From positions 682,001 to 746,000 of the forward strand of contig NZ_AP024850.1 of assembly GCF_024346675.1 (NCBI RefSeq): a stretch of DNA of 64,000 bases. Reading direction: 5' to 3'. A program made the translations under genes and the position numbers. The stretch's first letter is position 1, and every line of letters starts with the position of its first letter. Source of the stretch: Photobacterium sanguinicancri. GTDB lineage: Bacteria > Pseudomonadota > Gammaproteobacteria > Enterobacterales > Vibrionaceae. The notes under the pieces were generated by a model, which made no database searches, had not been told where the DNA came from, and saw only the letters and a list, made by a program, of their open reading frames with translations. Of the stretch, positions 30,133-39,618 are shown one piece after another.

Positions 30133-31383
30133 TTATTTCTCAATGCCATCAATCTGCGCATTATCAACAACGTGTGATTCACCCAGGTCATCTGGTAACA
30201 CAAGGTTAAGCAAAATCGCGACGATACCGCATAGGCTGACACCTTGAAGGCTGAATTCGCCGATACCAAAAGCCATGCCACCAATACCAAATACCAGTGT
30301 TACCGCTACAATCACAAGGTTACGTGCCTTGTGTAGGTCTACTTGGTTTTTAATCAGAGTATTTAGGCCTACTGTTGCGATTGAACCAAACAGCAAAATC
30401 ATAATGCCGCCCATTACAGGAACTGGAATGGTTTGTAGTACAGCGCCAAGCTTACCAACAAATGCCAATACAAGTGCTGTTACAGCGGCCCATGTCATGA
30501 TGATAGGGTTAAAAGCTTTGGTTAGCATTACTGCACCGGTGACTTCTGAGTAAGTTGTATTCGGTGGCGCGCCAAACATCGATGCTGCAATTGTTGCGAT
30601 GCCGTCACCCGCCATAGTACGGTGTAGACCCGGCTTTTTAAGGTAGTCTTTACCGGTGACATTTGAGATTGCCAACATGTCACCCACATGCTCAACCGCA
30701 GGTGCGATCGCAACTGGAATCATGAATAGCACTGCATTGATGTTGAATTCAGGGTAAGTGAAGTTAGGCATTGCTAACCAACTTGCTTGTACCACAGGCG
30801 TAAAGTCGACCACACCAAAAGCAAGGCTGACACAGTAACCCGTAACAACACCCGCCATGATAGGTACGAGTTTAAAGAAGCCTTTGGCAAATACGCTGAA
30901 TGTGATTGTTGTAAGTAATGAGGCGGCAGAAATCCAAATCGCCGCATCACCGTTAACCAGTTGGATGCCACCGTCCCCACTTTTACCAACAGCCATGTTG
31001 ACTGCAGCTGGTGCCAGACCTAAGCCTATTACCATGATAACTGGGCCAACAACGACCGGCGGCAGTAATTTATGGATGATTCCGACGCCGCGAACTTTGA
31101 TCACAACGCCCATGAGTACGTATACAACCCCTGCCATCATTAGGCCACCCATGGTGCTGGCTACGCCCCAAGTTTGGATGCCGTACATAATAGGAGCAAT
31201 AAAAGCGAAAGATGAAGCGAGGAAGATAGGAACAGAACGTTTGGTGATCACTTGGAAAAGAAGGGTACCTATACCTGCACCAAATAGGGCAACATTGGGG
31301 TCGAGGCCAGTTAGTAACGGAACCAGCACTAATGCACCGAATGCGACAAATAACATTTGTGCACCTTGGAGAACCTGCATCAT
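30133..31383 (-). CDS. uraA: Uracil permease, NCS2/UraA family
   Basis: Inner-membrane uracil:proton symporter, about 416 residues, with some 14 hydrophobic segments. Family features are QGAQMLFVAFGALVLVP at the N-terminus, AIAPAVEHVGDMLAIS (the conserved Glu on TM8) and GAPPNTTYSEVTGAVMLTK. I place the start at the ATG at 31383, because AAGGTGGA lies 7 bases upstream; the reading frame could be extended to a GTG at 31443, but no ribosome binding site is seen there. In E. coli uraA follows upp on the same strand; here the two converge. Confidence 0.9.
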   Translation of the reverse strand: MMQVLQGAQMLFVAFGALVLVPLLTGLDPNVALFGAGIGTLLFQVITKRSVPIFLASSFAFIAPIMYGIQTWGVASTMGGLMMAGVVYVLMGVVIKVRGVGIIHKLLPPVVVGPVIMVIGLGLAPAAVNMAVGKSGDGGIQLVNGDAAIWISAASLLTTITFSVFAKGFFKLVPIMAGVVTGYCVSLAFGVVDFTPVVQASWLAMPNFTYPEFNINAVLFMIPVAIAPAVEHVGDMLAISNVTGKDYLKKPGLHRTMAGDGIATIAASMFGAPPNTTYSEVTGAVMLTKAFNPIIMTWAAVTALVLAFVGKLGAVLQTIPVPVMGGIMILLFGSIATVGLNTLIKNQVDLHKARNLVIVAVTLVFGIGGMAFGIGEFSLQGVSLCGIVAILLNLVLPDDLGESHVVDNAQIDGIEK

Positions 31384-31711
31384 TTTTTTATCCACCTTGT
31401 CAAAATTTGGTCTTCTAAAAATAAAATCGCGCAATCCTATCACAGTGGCAAACGATTACCTATGCTTTGAAATAGAGTTTTTTCTATCACTGATATGGAT
31501 ACATCCCTTTTGTACGGAGCATCACTAATTCCTGTAAGCGATGCGATATTTCACTTTGGTTTTGCGGGTACCACAGACTTTTTGCTGAGGAATGGCAGAT
31601 CTGAAGGCGGAAAAATATAAAAACATGAAGATTGACTAAAATCTGTCACGATATCGGGGCTAAGAGGTTGCTGCTGATAGGCAAATCACCTTATGATCGG
31701 AATATATCTAA
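31384..31711. other. Divergent intergenic region uraA / DUF2066 gene
   Basis: About 330 bases with no gene. It must carry promoters for both flanking genes, but I see no clear -35/-10 pair, operator or stem-loop. Confidence 0.4.
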
Positions 31712-33007
31712 ATGATGAATGAGTTTTCTATGCTGCGTTTTGCTTTTTTTATGTTGGCGTTATTGGCGTTGCCTTTGAATGCCGCCACAGTGAATAACTT
31801 ATATCAGGCTCAGGTTGTATTACCAGACACTGATAAGCAATCAGAACAAACCGCGCGTCAGCAAGGCCTTGAGCAAGTGCTGGTGAAAGTGTCTGGTCAG
31901 AGTCAGGTGGTCGATAACGAGGTTATTCGCAAGGCGTTATCAAGCTCAAGCCAATACATTAGTCAATTCGGTGTTGGATCGCTAAATGGTCAACAAACCT
32001 TAGATATGACTTTTGATCGGGTGCAAGTTCATAACTTATTAGCTCAAGCCAATGCAACCGTATGGAGCGATCAGCGTCCTGCCGTTTTAGTTTGGTTAGT
32101 AAAAGAGAATAACCGTGAACGCGAAATTGTATGGGATCAGACAAGCAACCCACTGCAAACGGAAATGAATACCGCAGCTAATCAGCGTGGTGTACCAGTA
32201 TTGATGCCTATTGGTGATTTTGAAGATATTACCGCCGTCACAGTACCTGATTTATGGGGTGGTTTTGTTGAGCCTGTTGCAAATGCGAGTTTACGTTATA
32301 ACCCTGAAGCAATTTTGATTGTACGAGCACGTGAAGATGGCAGTAATGTCTCGCTTTCTTGGCAGCTTTTTGAGCAGTCGGCTGATCGCTTGGTTGCATC
32401 ACAAGTTGCGCCTAAAGAAGGTCGTGCGAGTGGTGAGTTAGCGGTTGCAACACGCGAAATGGTTAATCAGATTGCCGATCAGTTGGCTGCAAAATATGCC
32501 GTGCAACTGGGGGGCGAAAGCCGAGGCCTATTCACCATTAGTGTGGCGAATATTCAAACGACAGAAGATTTCTTTACACTTGAGCGCATGTTAACAAGTT
32601 TAAGCTCAGTTGCTTCGGTAGATGTGCAACGTTTACATGGTGATAAGGCGATGTTTGGTGTAAACCTGTTAACGACTGAAGATGCGTTTAAGCGCGAACT
32701 GTTGTTGGATCGTCGTATGACTCCGCTTTCTGAAAATAGCTATACAGGACAAGATTTAGTTGAGAGTGATAGCAATATTAATGTTGTTAATCAGGAGCAG
32801 AGTATTAGTGATACTGATGTCTCGCGTTCAGAGCAAGACGTAACGACCAATACCGTGATCGTCGGTGATGGTGTGGTATCACCTGAAAAAACGACAGCTC
32901 CAGAAGATTCGACATTAACGGAAGGGAGTGTAACCCAGCCGCGTTCATCTGATGTTGTGATGCCATCTGAGGTTGCTGTAGAAAATCAGTTCTATTGGCA
33001 GCCTTAA
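31712..33007 (+). CDS. DUF2066 domain-containing exported protein
   Basis: A 431-residue protein with a signal peptide (MLRFAFFMLALLALPLNA-A after a six-residue extension). The DUF2066 region covers about residues 25-335. It opens with NNLYQAQVVLPDTDKQSEQTARQQGLEQVLVKVSG and includes RPAVLVWLVKEN and a helical ATREMVNQIADQLAAKYAVQ segment. The C-terminal 85 residues are low-complexity, rich in Ser, Thr, Asp, Glu and Val, and end FYWQP. Function unknown. In some relatives this gene is next to hda, which is not seen here. Confidence 0.75.
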   Translation: MMNEFSMLRFAFFMLALLALPLNAATVNNLYQAQVVLPDTDKQSEQTARQQGLEQVLVKVSGQSQVVDNEVIRKALSSSSQYISQFGVGSLNGQQTLDMTFDRVQVHNLLAQANATVWSDQRPAVLVWLVKENNREREIVWDQTSNPLQTEMNTAANQRGVPVLMPIGDFEDITAVTVPDLWGGFVEPVANASLRYNPEAILIVRAREDGSNVSLSWQLFEQSADRLVASQVAPKEGRASGELAVATREMVNQIADQLAAKYAVQLGGESRGLFTISVANIQTTEDFFTLERMLTSLSSVASVDVQRLHGDKAMFGVNLLTTEDAFKRELLLDRRMTPLSENSYTGQDLVESDSNINVVNQEQSISDTDVSRSEQDVTTNTVIVGDGVVSPEKTTAPEDSTLTEGSVTQPRSSDVVMPSEVAVENQFYWQP

Positions 33008-33045
33008 CTGTACCAAGCGGCGACTGAATCCGACGCGTTAGATAT

Positions 33046-33079
33046 AAAAACGGCTGCAGATGATGCAGCCGTTTTTTTT
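33046..33079. terminator. Bidirectional terminator after the DUF2066 gene
   Basis: CGGCTGCA (33051-33058) pairs with TGCAGCCG (33064-33071). An A-run flanks it on the left and eight T on the right. Confidence 0.92.
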
Positions 33080-33107
33080 AGCGTTGTTAAATGGCATTTA
33101 TTGCCAC

Positions 33108-33533
33108 TTATTTGTCTTGATGCCTTGCGTGCTCTTCTTTTTCGACTTGAGAAAGGCGTGGCAGTTTCGTTCCTAGTTCCCGCCCTCTTTGACGGGCAAA
33201 TACGATATTGCCGATGAATGCACACGATGTAATGCCAAGCTCTACTGCTGCTAACCAACGTTCTGCAGGCTCTATCCATAAAATGGTGAGTGCATGCAGG
33301 AAGTAGAACATCAAAATGAAATTAGCCCACGCATGAGTGTAGGGCTTTGCCTCGAGTATTCCTTTTAAAGGTAATAGCAGCGGAAATACCCACATGAGCA
33401 TAATGATGATGTTATTGAGGTGAGGGTGCGGCGAGATAACGCCCTGCCATAACGCGACCCACAGTAATAAGCTTAAGTTACTGGTTAACGCAAAATAGCG
33501 TAGATTCTGAGTTAAAGGTTGCATTGCTACCAT
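33108..33533 (-). CDS. DUF2069 family membrane protein
   Basis: A small inner-membrane protein of about 141 residues with four hydrophobic segments: SLLLWVALWQGV, NIIIMLMWVFPLLLP, FILMFYFLHALTIL and VELGITSCAFIGNIVFA. The cytoplasmic tail is charged. Its pattern (PLLLPLKGILEAKPYTHAWANF) is that of DUF2069 proteins, which sit near wrbA-like and arsC genes in many gamma-proteobacteria. I start at ATG 33533, where the AAGGAAGG is 5 bases away; the GTG two codons earlier overlaps that site. Function unknown. Confidence 0.75.
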   Translation of the reverse strand: MVAMQPLTQNLRYFALTSNLSLLLWVALWQGVISPHPHLNNIIIMLMWVFPLLLPLKGILEAKPYTHAWANFILMFYFLHALTILWIEPAERWLAAVELGITSCAFIGNIVFARQRGRELGTKLPRLSQVEKEEHARHQDK

Positions 33534-33636
33534 AAACACCTTCCTTGCGAGTGTTTGTTTTCCATCTTGGCTTTAAGCTCCGTTACCACGCTCTCGAATT
33601 GTTTTCGTGTCCGAGAGATTCCAGTAAAGGAAAAAC

Positions 33637-34565
<929 letters not shown>

Positions 34566-34677
34566 GGTTTCTCCATTTTTAGTTTTGATCCTCCCTGGTA
34601 ACGTGTTGAGCGCGTAGGGAGTGATGCTTCATTGTAAGGGAATAAAGCGGTATTGAAAGGCGTGTATCAGTGGCTTT

Positions 34678-34714
34678 GCTATCGCGATCACGCGAGATCG
34701 GTTATCGCGATAGC
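34678..34714. repeat. 11-bp inverted repeat containing two ATCGCGAT palindromes
   Basis: GCTATCGCGAT (34678-34688) and ATCGCGATAGC (34704-34714) are perfect inverted copies around a 15-nt loop. It lies between the bepA stop and the arsC start on the minus strand. No T-run follows, so a protein-binding site or an RNA stability element is as likely as a terminator. Confidence 0.6.
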
Positions 34715-34747
34715 TTGTATCAGGTGTTGTGAGGATCTTATGCGTAT

Positions 34748-36202
34748 TTACAGTGCTGCAAACTTTTCACGAGATAAGCGAAGTTGGTCGATCCGAGCAT
34801 CGTAACGCGCTTGGTCGAGTGAATTTATCTCAACTAATTGACTGGCCTGGATATAGTTTTTTATGGCTTTATCCCACAACCCACGCAGTGCGAGCAATTC
34901 AGCTCGGGCTGCTAGTTCAGCTGCTCGATTTCCTTTTTCCCCTTGTGCTTGGGCAAGCATGTACCAGCCATTGGTATCTTTCGGGTTATCGTAGGTATAA
35001 CGCAATAACATCGATAAGCTGTCATCGACTTTCCCTGCTTCTTGGTAGGTATGGGCAAGGTTTAAGCGTAATACTTTTTGCTCTGGACTTTGCTTTAAAG
35101 CACTCTGTAAGCGAGTAATTGCGGATTCATATTTTTTTTCGCCAATGTCTAAATCGGTTGCGGAATCAATGAAGAAACGATTGTTTGGTTCAGCGGCCAG
35201 TAACGGATCGAGTAAGGCATGGGCTTGTTCATATTTACCCGTATCTATCAGTACTAAGGCTTTACCATAGTTCAGCGCGATTTTTTGTTGGCCTCTGGCC
35301 TTTTTCAGCTTACGGTCAAACCAATCTAATGCCGCGTCGCTTTCCAACCCAGCAAAACGCGCCACAATACGTGAGCGAGCCAGTAGATAACGATCTGATG
35401 GTTCTACCCGACGTGCCGGATATTGACTTGCTCGGTTACGGGTATCTGAAATACGATCTTCCGGTAAGGGGTGAGTCAGCAGCATCGCTGGAGGTTTGCT
35501 TGCATAACGATATTGATCGGCTAGGCGACCAAAAAAACGTGGCATTGCTTGTACTTCAAAGCCTGATTTAGCCAAAGTAGCAATACCGATGCGATCTGCT
35601 TCTTTTTCGTTACTGCGGGTGTAGTTGATTTGCCCTTGGACTGAAGCGGCTGTTGTTGCGTGCAGTGCAGCCATCCCAGCTTCTGGTGAGGCAATGGCAA
35701 GCATAAGAGACCCTATCATTGCGGCCATAGTCGCAGGTGATTTTTTGGCTTGATCTTCCATACTACGCGCTAAATGACGTTGGGTGATGTGTGCGATTTC
35801 GTGCGCCACAACAGAGGCAAATTCACTTTCTGATTTGGCATATAAAAATAAGCCACTGTGAAGTGCCACATAGCCACCAAAGAAGGCAAAGGCGTTGATT
35901 TCACGATTTTGGATCAGGAAAAAGTTGAATGGGGTACGGACATCATTTGCGTTAGCCACTAGGCGGTGGCCTAAATCTTGGACGTAATCGGCCAAAAGAG
36001 GATCGCTGATGATAGGTCGACTTGCACGCAGCATTCGCATGTAAGCATCACCATATTCCAGTTCTTTTTCTATTGTAAGGGTTGAAGCCGCAGTGGTACC
36101 AATTTCTGGTAAGCTGTTAAAAGTCTCAGCATGAATAGGCAAACTGCTACTCAATAATGCTGTGATCAGTAAATAAGCTGGGGCTTTCTTCAATCGGGAC
36201 AT
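34748..36202 (-). CDS. bepA: M48 metalloprotease/chaperone BepA
   Basis: Periplasmic protein that helps LptD assembly and degrades stalled outer-membrane proteins. The protein is 484 residues with a signal peptide (ending IHA-E). The zinc site HEIAH (in VVAHEIAHITQRH) lies near residue 135, with the third ligand in NEKEADRIG. The C-terminal half (about 310-484) is a TPR region that in E. coli BepA contacts the BAM complex. Orthologue and position match E. coli yfgC, next to yfgD and perM. Confidence 0.93.
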   Translation of the reverse strand: MSRLKKAPAYLLITALLSSSLPIHAETFNSLPEIGTTAASTLTIEKELEYGDAYMRMLRASRPIISDPLLADYVQDLGHRLVANANDVRTPFNFFLIQNREINAFAFFGGYVALHSGLFLYAKSESEFASVVAHEIAHITQRHLARSMEDQAKKSPATMAAMIGSLMLAIASPEAGMAALHATTAASVQGQINYTRSNEKEADRIGIATLAKSGFEVQAMPRFFGRLADQYRYASKPPAMLLTHPLPEDRISDTRNRASQYPARRVEPSDRYLLARSRIVARFAGLESDAALDWFDRKLKKARGQQKIALNYGKALVLIDTGKYEQAHALLDPLLAAEPNNRFFIDSATDLDIGEKKYESAITRLQSALKQSPEQKVLRLNLAHTYQEAGKVDDSLSMLLRYTYDNPKDTNGWYMLAQAQGEKGNRAAELAARAELLALRGLWDKAIKNYIQASQLVEINSLDQARYDARIDQLRLSREKFAAL

Positions 36203-36334
36203 AGAAATAATACAATCGCCTTTGGTCTGAATTGTTGGGTCCTAGCCCGGAAAAACAGGGACTATTAGCAATAAGACAATAGAACACCGTACAGGTTTCT
36301 TTTTTGTCGAGCAGATGTCATTTACAATGCGTAA

Positions 36335-36592
36335 ATGGATAATAACTGTCAGCACACTGGAATGGAAACGCAATTGCTTAATTTAATGACTGAGCGCTGC
36401 CCTATGGCACTATTATTAGCCAAAAGGGCTGTTAACGCGTTGAGTTTGGGACAAAAGCTGGAGATTCATGTTTCTGATTCAGGCGCGAGACAAGATATTC
36501 CCCGATACTTAATCAATCATGGTTATGCTATTGAAATTCAGAATGACTCGGCGCAGTCATTGATTCTTTTTGTCACCAAAATGCAAAAATAG
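36335..36592 (+). CDS. TusA-like small protein with altered CPxP motif
   Basis: An 85-residue protein of the TusA/SirA fold. The conserved cysteine (Cys22 from this start) lies in ERCPMALLLAKRAVNAL, followed by GQKLEIHVSD and a C-terminal strand pattern. TusA proteins have CPxP; here the second proline is replaced by alanine (CPMA), so sulfur-transfer activity is not assured. The start is uncertain: ATG 36335 and ATG 36362 are both possible, and neither has a strong ribosome binding site. It is followed at 8 bp by perM and is probably co-transcribed with it. Confidence 0.7.
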   Translation: MDNNCQHTGMETQLLNLMTERCPMALLLAKRAVNALSLGQKLEIHVSDSGARQDIPRYLINHGYAIEIQNDSAQSLILFVTKMQK

Positions 36593-36600
36593 AGACAGTT

Positions 36601-37674
36601 ATGCTCGATATGTTTAATCGCTGGTATAAGCGACGTTTTTCAGACCCAGATGCAGCGAGTCTGGTGGTTATCCTTGTGGGTGGCTTTTTAACGATTTATT
36701 TCTTAGGGAATTTGATAGCGCCTTTATTGGTGGCAATTGTGTTGGCGTATTTACTCGAATGGCCAGTTGCACGTTTACATAAATTGGGTTTGCCCCGATC
36801 GCTTTCCGTTACTGTTGTCTTATTGATCTTTGTCGGGCTGATGGTGATGGCGGTGTTTGGCTTAGTGCCTACCATTTGGCATCAGATTGGAAACCTGATG
36901 TCTGATGTACCGACTATGTTTAATGACTTGCAGAGTTATGTATCGTCATTGCCATCACGTTACCCTGACTTTGTGCAGCCACACCAAGTGGATACGTTCA
37001 TGAATACCCTACGAGAAAAAGTATTGGGTATGGGTGAAAGCGTAGTGAAAGGCTCGTTAGCCTCGTTGGTGAGCTTAGCAGCACTCGGTGTTTATCTTAT
37101 TTTGGTTCCGTTACTGGTCTTTTTCTTACTGAAAGATAAGCAAGAAATGTTGTCTATCTTAGGGACTGTGTTACCAAAGAATCGTCGCCTTGCCAGTAAA
37201 GTTGGCGCGGAGATGAATCAGCAAATTTCAAATTATATTCGCGGTAAAGTAACCGAGATCCTAATTGTAGGTTCAATCAGTTACCTGACGTTTGTGATTT
37301 TAGATCTGCGTTATGGCTTGTTACTGGCTGTCTTAGTCGGTTTCTCTGTGCTGATCCCATATATTGGCGCGGCAGCTGTGACCATTCCTGTGGCGATGGT
37401 TGGTTTGTTCCAGTGGGGTATCTCGCCTGATTTTTGGTGGCTGCTGGTGGCATACGGTATCATTCAAGCATTAGATGGTAACGTATTAGTACCTATCTTA
37501 TTCTCGGAAGCTGTCAATCTTCACCCAGTGGCGATTATTATTGCGGTGCTGGTGTTTGGTGGCCTTTGGGGCTTCTGGGGGGTGTTCTTCGCTATCCCAT
37601 TGGCAACATTGGTGAAAGCGGTATGGAGCGCTTTCTCAGCGACAGAAGATGATGAGTTACAAGAGCAAGCCTAG
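36601..37674 (+). CDS. perM: PerM/AI-2E-transporter-family membrane protein
   Basis: A 357-residue inner-membrane protein of the AI-2E transporter (UPF0118) family. About eight hydrophobic segments occur, with the family motifs APLLVAIVLAYLLEWP near the N-terminus, PYIGAAAVTIPVAMVGL, and ALDGNVLVPILFSEAVNLHPVAIIIAVLVFGGLWGFWGVFFAIPLATLVKA (described, not repeated in full elsewhere) near the C-terminus. Transport substrate is unknown. The PerM name follows the conserved pairing with bepA in E. coli. A bidirectional terminator follows. Confidence 0.85.
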   Translation: MLDMFNRWYKRRFSDPDAASLVVILVGGFLTIYFLGNLIAPLLVAIVLAYLLEWPVARLHKLGLPRSLSVTVVLLIFVGLMVMAVFGLVPTIWHQIGNLMSDVPTMFNDLQSYVSSLPSRYPDFVQPHQVDTFMNTLREKVLGMGESVVKGSLASLVSLAALGVYLILVPLLVFFLLKDKQEMLSILGTVLPKNRRLASKVGAEMNQQISNYIRGKVTEILIVGSISYLTFVILDLRYGLLLAVLVGFSVLIPYIGAAAVTIPVAMVGLFQWGISPDFWWLLVAYGIIQALDGNVLVPILFSEAVNLHPVAIIIAVLVFGGLWGFWGVFFAIPLATLVKAVWSAFSATEDDELQEQA

Positions 37675-37692
37675 CGCTTATTCTTATATAGT

Positions 37693-37722
37693 AAAATGGC
37701 GCATTTCGATGCGCCATTTTTT
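37693..37722. terminator. Bidirectional terminator between perM and the MarR gene
   Basis: AAAATGGCGCA (37693-37703) and TGCGCCATTTT (37710-37720) form a perfect 11-bp stem with a 6-nt loop and T/A runs on both sides. Confidence 0.93.
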
Positions 37723-37749
37723 ATGATTACTCTGATTATTACTCACCGA

Positions 37750-38169
37750 TTAGCGATAGCAATTGAGTGTCACTTCCAGTACTTTTCGACAAGTCTCAAC
37801 TTCTTTATCTGTTAAACCTTGAGGGACTTCTGCAAGTAAAGAGTGAATATTATTCCCCGCAGAGTTACACACCATCACCCCTTTTTTTGTGAGGTGGACA
37901 CACTTTGAATTACCTTTATGTGGGTGAGGACGAGTTGCCACTAAGCCGTGGCGTTGAGCCGTTTTAATAATGCTGGTTACCGAACTTTTTGATCGCATCA
38001 AGCGCTCTGCAATATCGATTGGACGTAAGCCATCTTCTTCTTTTAGTAGCATCAGCATTAGCGTTTGTTCGGCATTGAGCTCAGGCGATACCTGACCTAC
38101 TGTATTTTGTGCTTTGTTTTGCACCGCGCGTGACGTGTTCCAGATTAATCCCAATAGTGTGTCGTTCAT
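37750..38169 (-). CDS. MarR-family transcriptional regulator
   Basis: A 139-residue winged-helix regulator. The DNA-binding part is seen in LRPIDIAERLMRSKSSVTSIIKTAQRHGLVATRPHP, with the recognition helix, followed by the wing NSKCVHLTKKG. N- and C-terminal helices would form the dimer. I start at the second ATG (38169), where AAGGA is 8-9 bases upstream. Target genes and ligand are unknown. No divergent partner shares its promoter closely, since bcp lies upstream on the same strand 241 bp away. Confidence 0.82.
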   Translation of the reverse strand: MNDTLLGLIWNTSRAVQNKAQNTVGQVSPELNAEQTLMLMLLKEEDGLRPIDIAERLMRSKSSVTSIIKTAQRHGLVATRPHPHKGNSKCVHLTKKGVMVCNSAGNNIHSLLAEVPQGLTDKEVETCRKVLEVTLNCYR

Positions 38170-38353
38170 TAACATTATCCTTAATATTAAAGTTGAATTT
38201 GGTTTTATTTCAAACTAACTGGGGTTATATCTGAGTGAGCAGGCTGTGAGCAAGGTTTGAGTGATGATTTTTATGGATAAAGTGAGGGAAGTCGAACTTT
38301 ATCGGGTTTTGCGGCGGCATTATGGTTGGTCGGTGATGATCATACGTAACAAT

Positions 38354-38384
38354 AAAAATGCCTGCGGTGAGCAGCGCAGGCATT
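38354..38384 (-). terminator. Terminator of bcp
   Basis: On the minus strand ATGCCTGC pairs with GCAGGCAT around a 10-nt loop, followed by TTTTTATT. Confidence 0.85.
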
Positions 38385-38410
38385 GAGTTGAACGGTTTTA
38401 CTGCTCTGTA

Positions 38411-38887
38411 TTAGGCGTCAGCGTGTTCATTTAAGTAGGCAAGCACGACTTCATGATGATCTTTTGTTTTGAATTTATTGAAAACGTGTTCAATAACGCC
38501 TTCTTCATTAATTAAAAAGCTCTGACGATGAAGGCCGTCGTATATTTTACCCATGAATTTTTTTTCGCCCCAGACGCCAAATTGGTCGGATACGGCATGA
38601 TCTTCATCGGAAAGTAACGTGAAGTTTAAATTATCACGTTCAATGAACTTAGGTAGGCGTTTTACCGGGTCAATACTGATACCCAGTACCACAACATTGT
38701 GTGCATCTAATTCTGCTTTGCTATCACGCAAGCCACATGCTTGAACAGTACAGCCTGGTGTCATGGCTTTGGGGTAAAAATAAGCTAAGACTTTTTTACC
38801 TTTAAAATCAGCCAAGCTAACGTTTTCGTTGTCTTGGTTTAGTAGGGTGAAAGCAGGGGCTGAAGTACCTGCGGTCAACGTATTCAT
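38411..38887 (-). CDS. bcp: Thioredoxin-dependent peroxiredoxin Bcp (PrxQ type)
   Basis: Cytoplasmic thiol peroxidase, 158 residues, that reduces hydrogen peroxide and organic peroxides with thioredoxin. The peroxidatic Cys46 is in TPGCTVQAC and the resolving Cys51 is five residues later, as in E. coli Bcp. FYPKAMTPGC matches the YPxxxTPGC active-site motif. It follows gcvR by 9 bp on the same strand, the E. coli gcvR-bcp operon order. Confidence 0.95.
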   Translation of the reverse strand: MNTLTAGTSAPAFTLLNQDNENVSLADFKGKKVLAYFYPKAMTPGCTVQACGLRDSKAELDAHNVVVLGISIDPVKRLPKFIERDNLNFTLLSDEDHAVSDQFGVWGEKKFMGKIYDGLHRQSFLINEEGVIEHVFNKFKTKDHHEVVLAYLNEHADA

Positions 38888-38896
38888 GAGGCTTCC

Positions 38897-39436
38897 TTAT
38901 TGATTATGGCCAACAAAATTGACAGTGCCTGTCACCAGTAAATCGGTGCAAAGGGCTTCGAATTCTTCTTGTAATGTCATGAGGTTGCAACCCTCGGGAA
39001 TATTAGTACTGATTTGGATGAATAAACGATCAGTACTGTCAGTCTCGCTGGCATCGTGAGTGTGTGCGCTTAAGGATGCGATATCGACTTTTCGAGAGGC
39101 AAGGAAATGGGTAAATTGACCCACTAAGCCCGGCATATCATCGGCTTCGATATGGAAGTCAGCCGTGTATGAAAATAAGCGCGCTTTATGTTTTGAAGTA
39201 CGCTTCATCACCGTGAGCAGTTCATGCTCTTGCGCTTTTAGCGGCAAGGAGGCTTCAACGCGAGAGATGGCATTGCCATTGCCTGACAATAACATGATGA
39301 GCGTAAATTCATGGCCAAACAGAGCAATACGGCTGTCTATGATGTTACAGCCACACTCGGTGACAAGATGAGTAACTTCGTCTGAGATGCCTGGACGATC
39401 CGTACCAACTGCAGTAATAACTAAGTAATGTTCCAT
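38897..39436 (-). CDS. gcvR: Glycine cleavage system repressor GcvR (two ACT domains)
   Basis: A 179-residue protein with two ACT domains: the first at about residues 5-75 (YLVITAVGTDRPGISDEVTHLV), the second at about 90-170 (FHIEADDMPGLVGQFTHFLASRKVDIASLSAHTH). It has no DNA-binding motif. In E. coli GcvR binds GcvA and, depending on glycine, turns the gcvTHP operon down. Divergent from dapA and in an operon with bcp, as in E. coli. Confidence 0.93.
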   Translation of the reverse strand: MEHYLVITAVGTDRPGISDEVTHLVTECGCNIIDSRIALFGHEFTLIMLLSGNGNAISRVEASLPLKAQEHELLTVMKRTSKHKARLFSYTADFHIEADDMPGLVGQFTHFLASRKVDIASLSAHTHDASETDSTDRLFIQISTNIPEGCNLMTLQEEFEALCTDLLVTGTVNFVGHNQ

Positions 39437-39560
39437 ATTCTCTACATCGTATTGTTATCTTTCCCGCATGGTAGCACAGGTATTCAGTCGGGATAACCGA
39501 CATCGCTAGCAACTTCTTATCAAGTTATTGTCAAGATGGTACTTTTACCTACGCTCGTGC

Positions 39561-39589
39561 TTGAGTTTATATTCACTCAATCGTACCAT
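39561..39589 (+). promoter_or_regulatory. Candidate promoter of dapA
   Basis: TTGAGT (39561-39566) and TACCAT (39584-39589) are separated by 17 bp and lie 30 bases before the dapA start codon. Both hexamers match the sigma-70 consensus at four of six positions. Confidence 0.4.
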
Positions 39590-39618
39590 GAAGTTATATA
39601 TATCAAGGGGAGATGGAC

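Noticed and set aside
30857..31528. A 223-codon open frame opposite uraA
   Set aside because: It is the antisense shadow of a membrane-protein gene, rich in Thr/Pro/Ile, and has no family resemblance.
34729..35571. Open frames of 128-129 codons opposite bepA
   Set aside because: Antisense to the TPR and linker part of bepA; codon pattern fits the shadow of the real gene.
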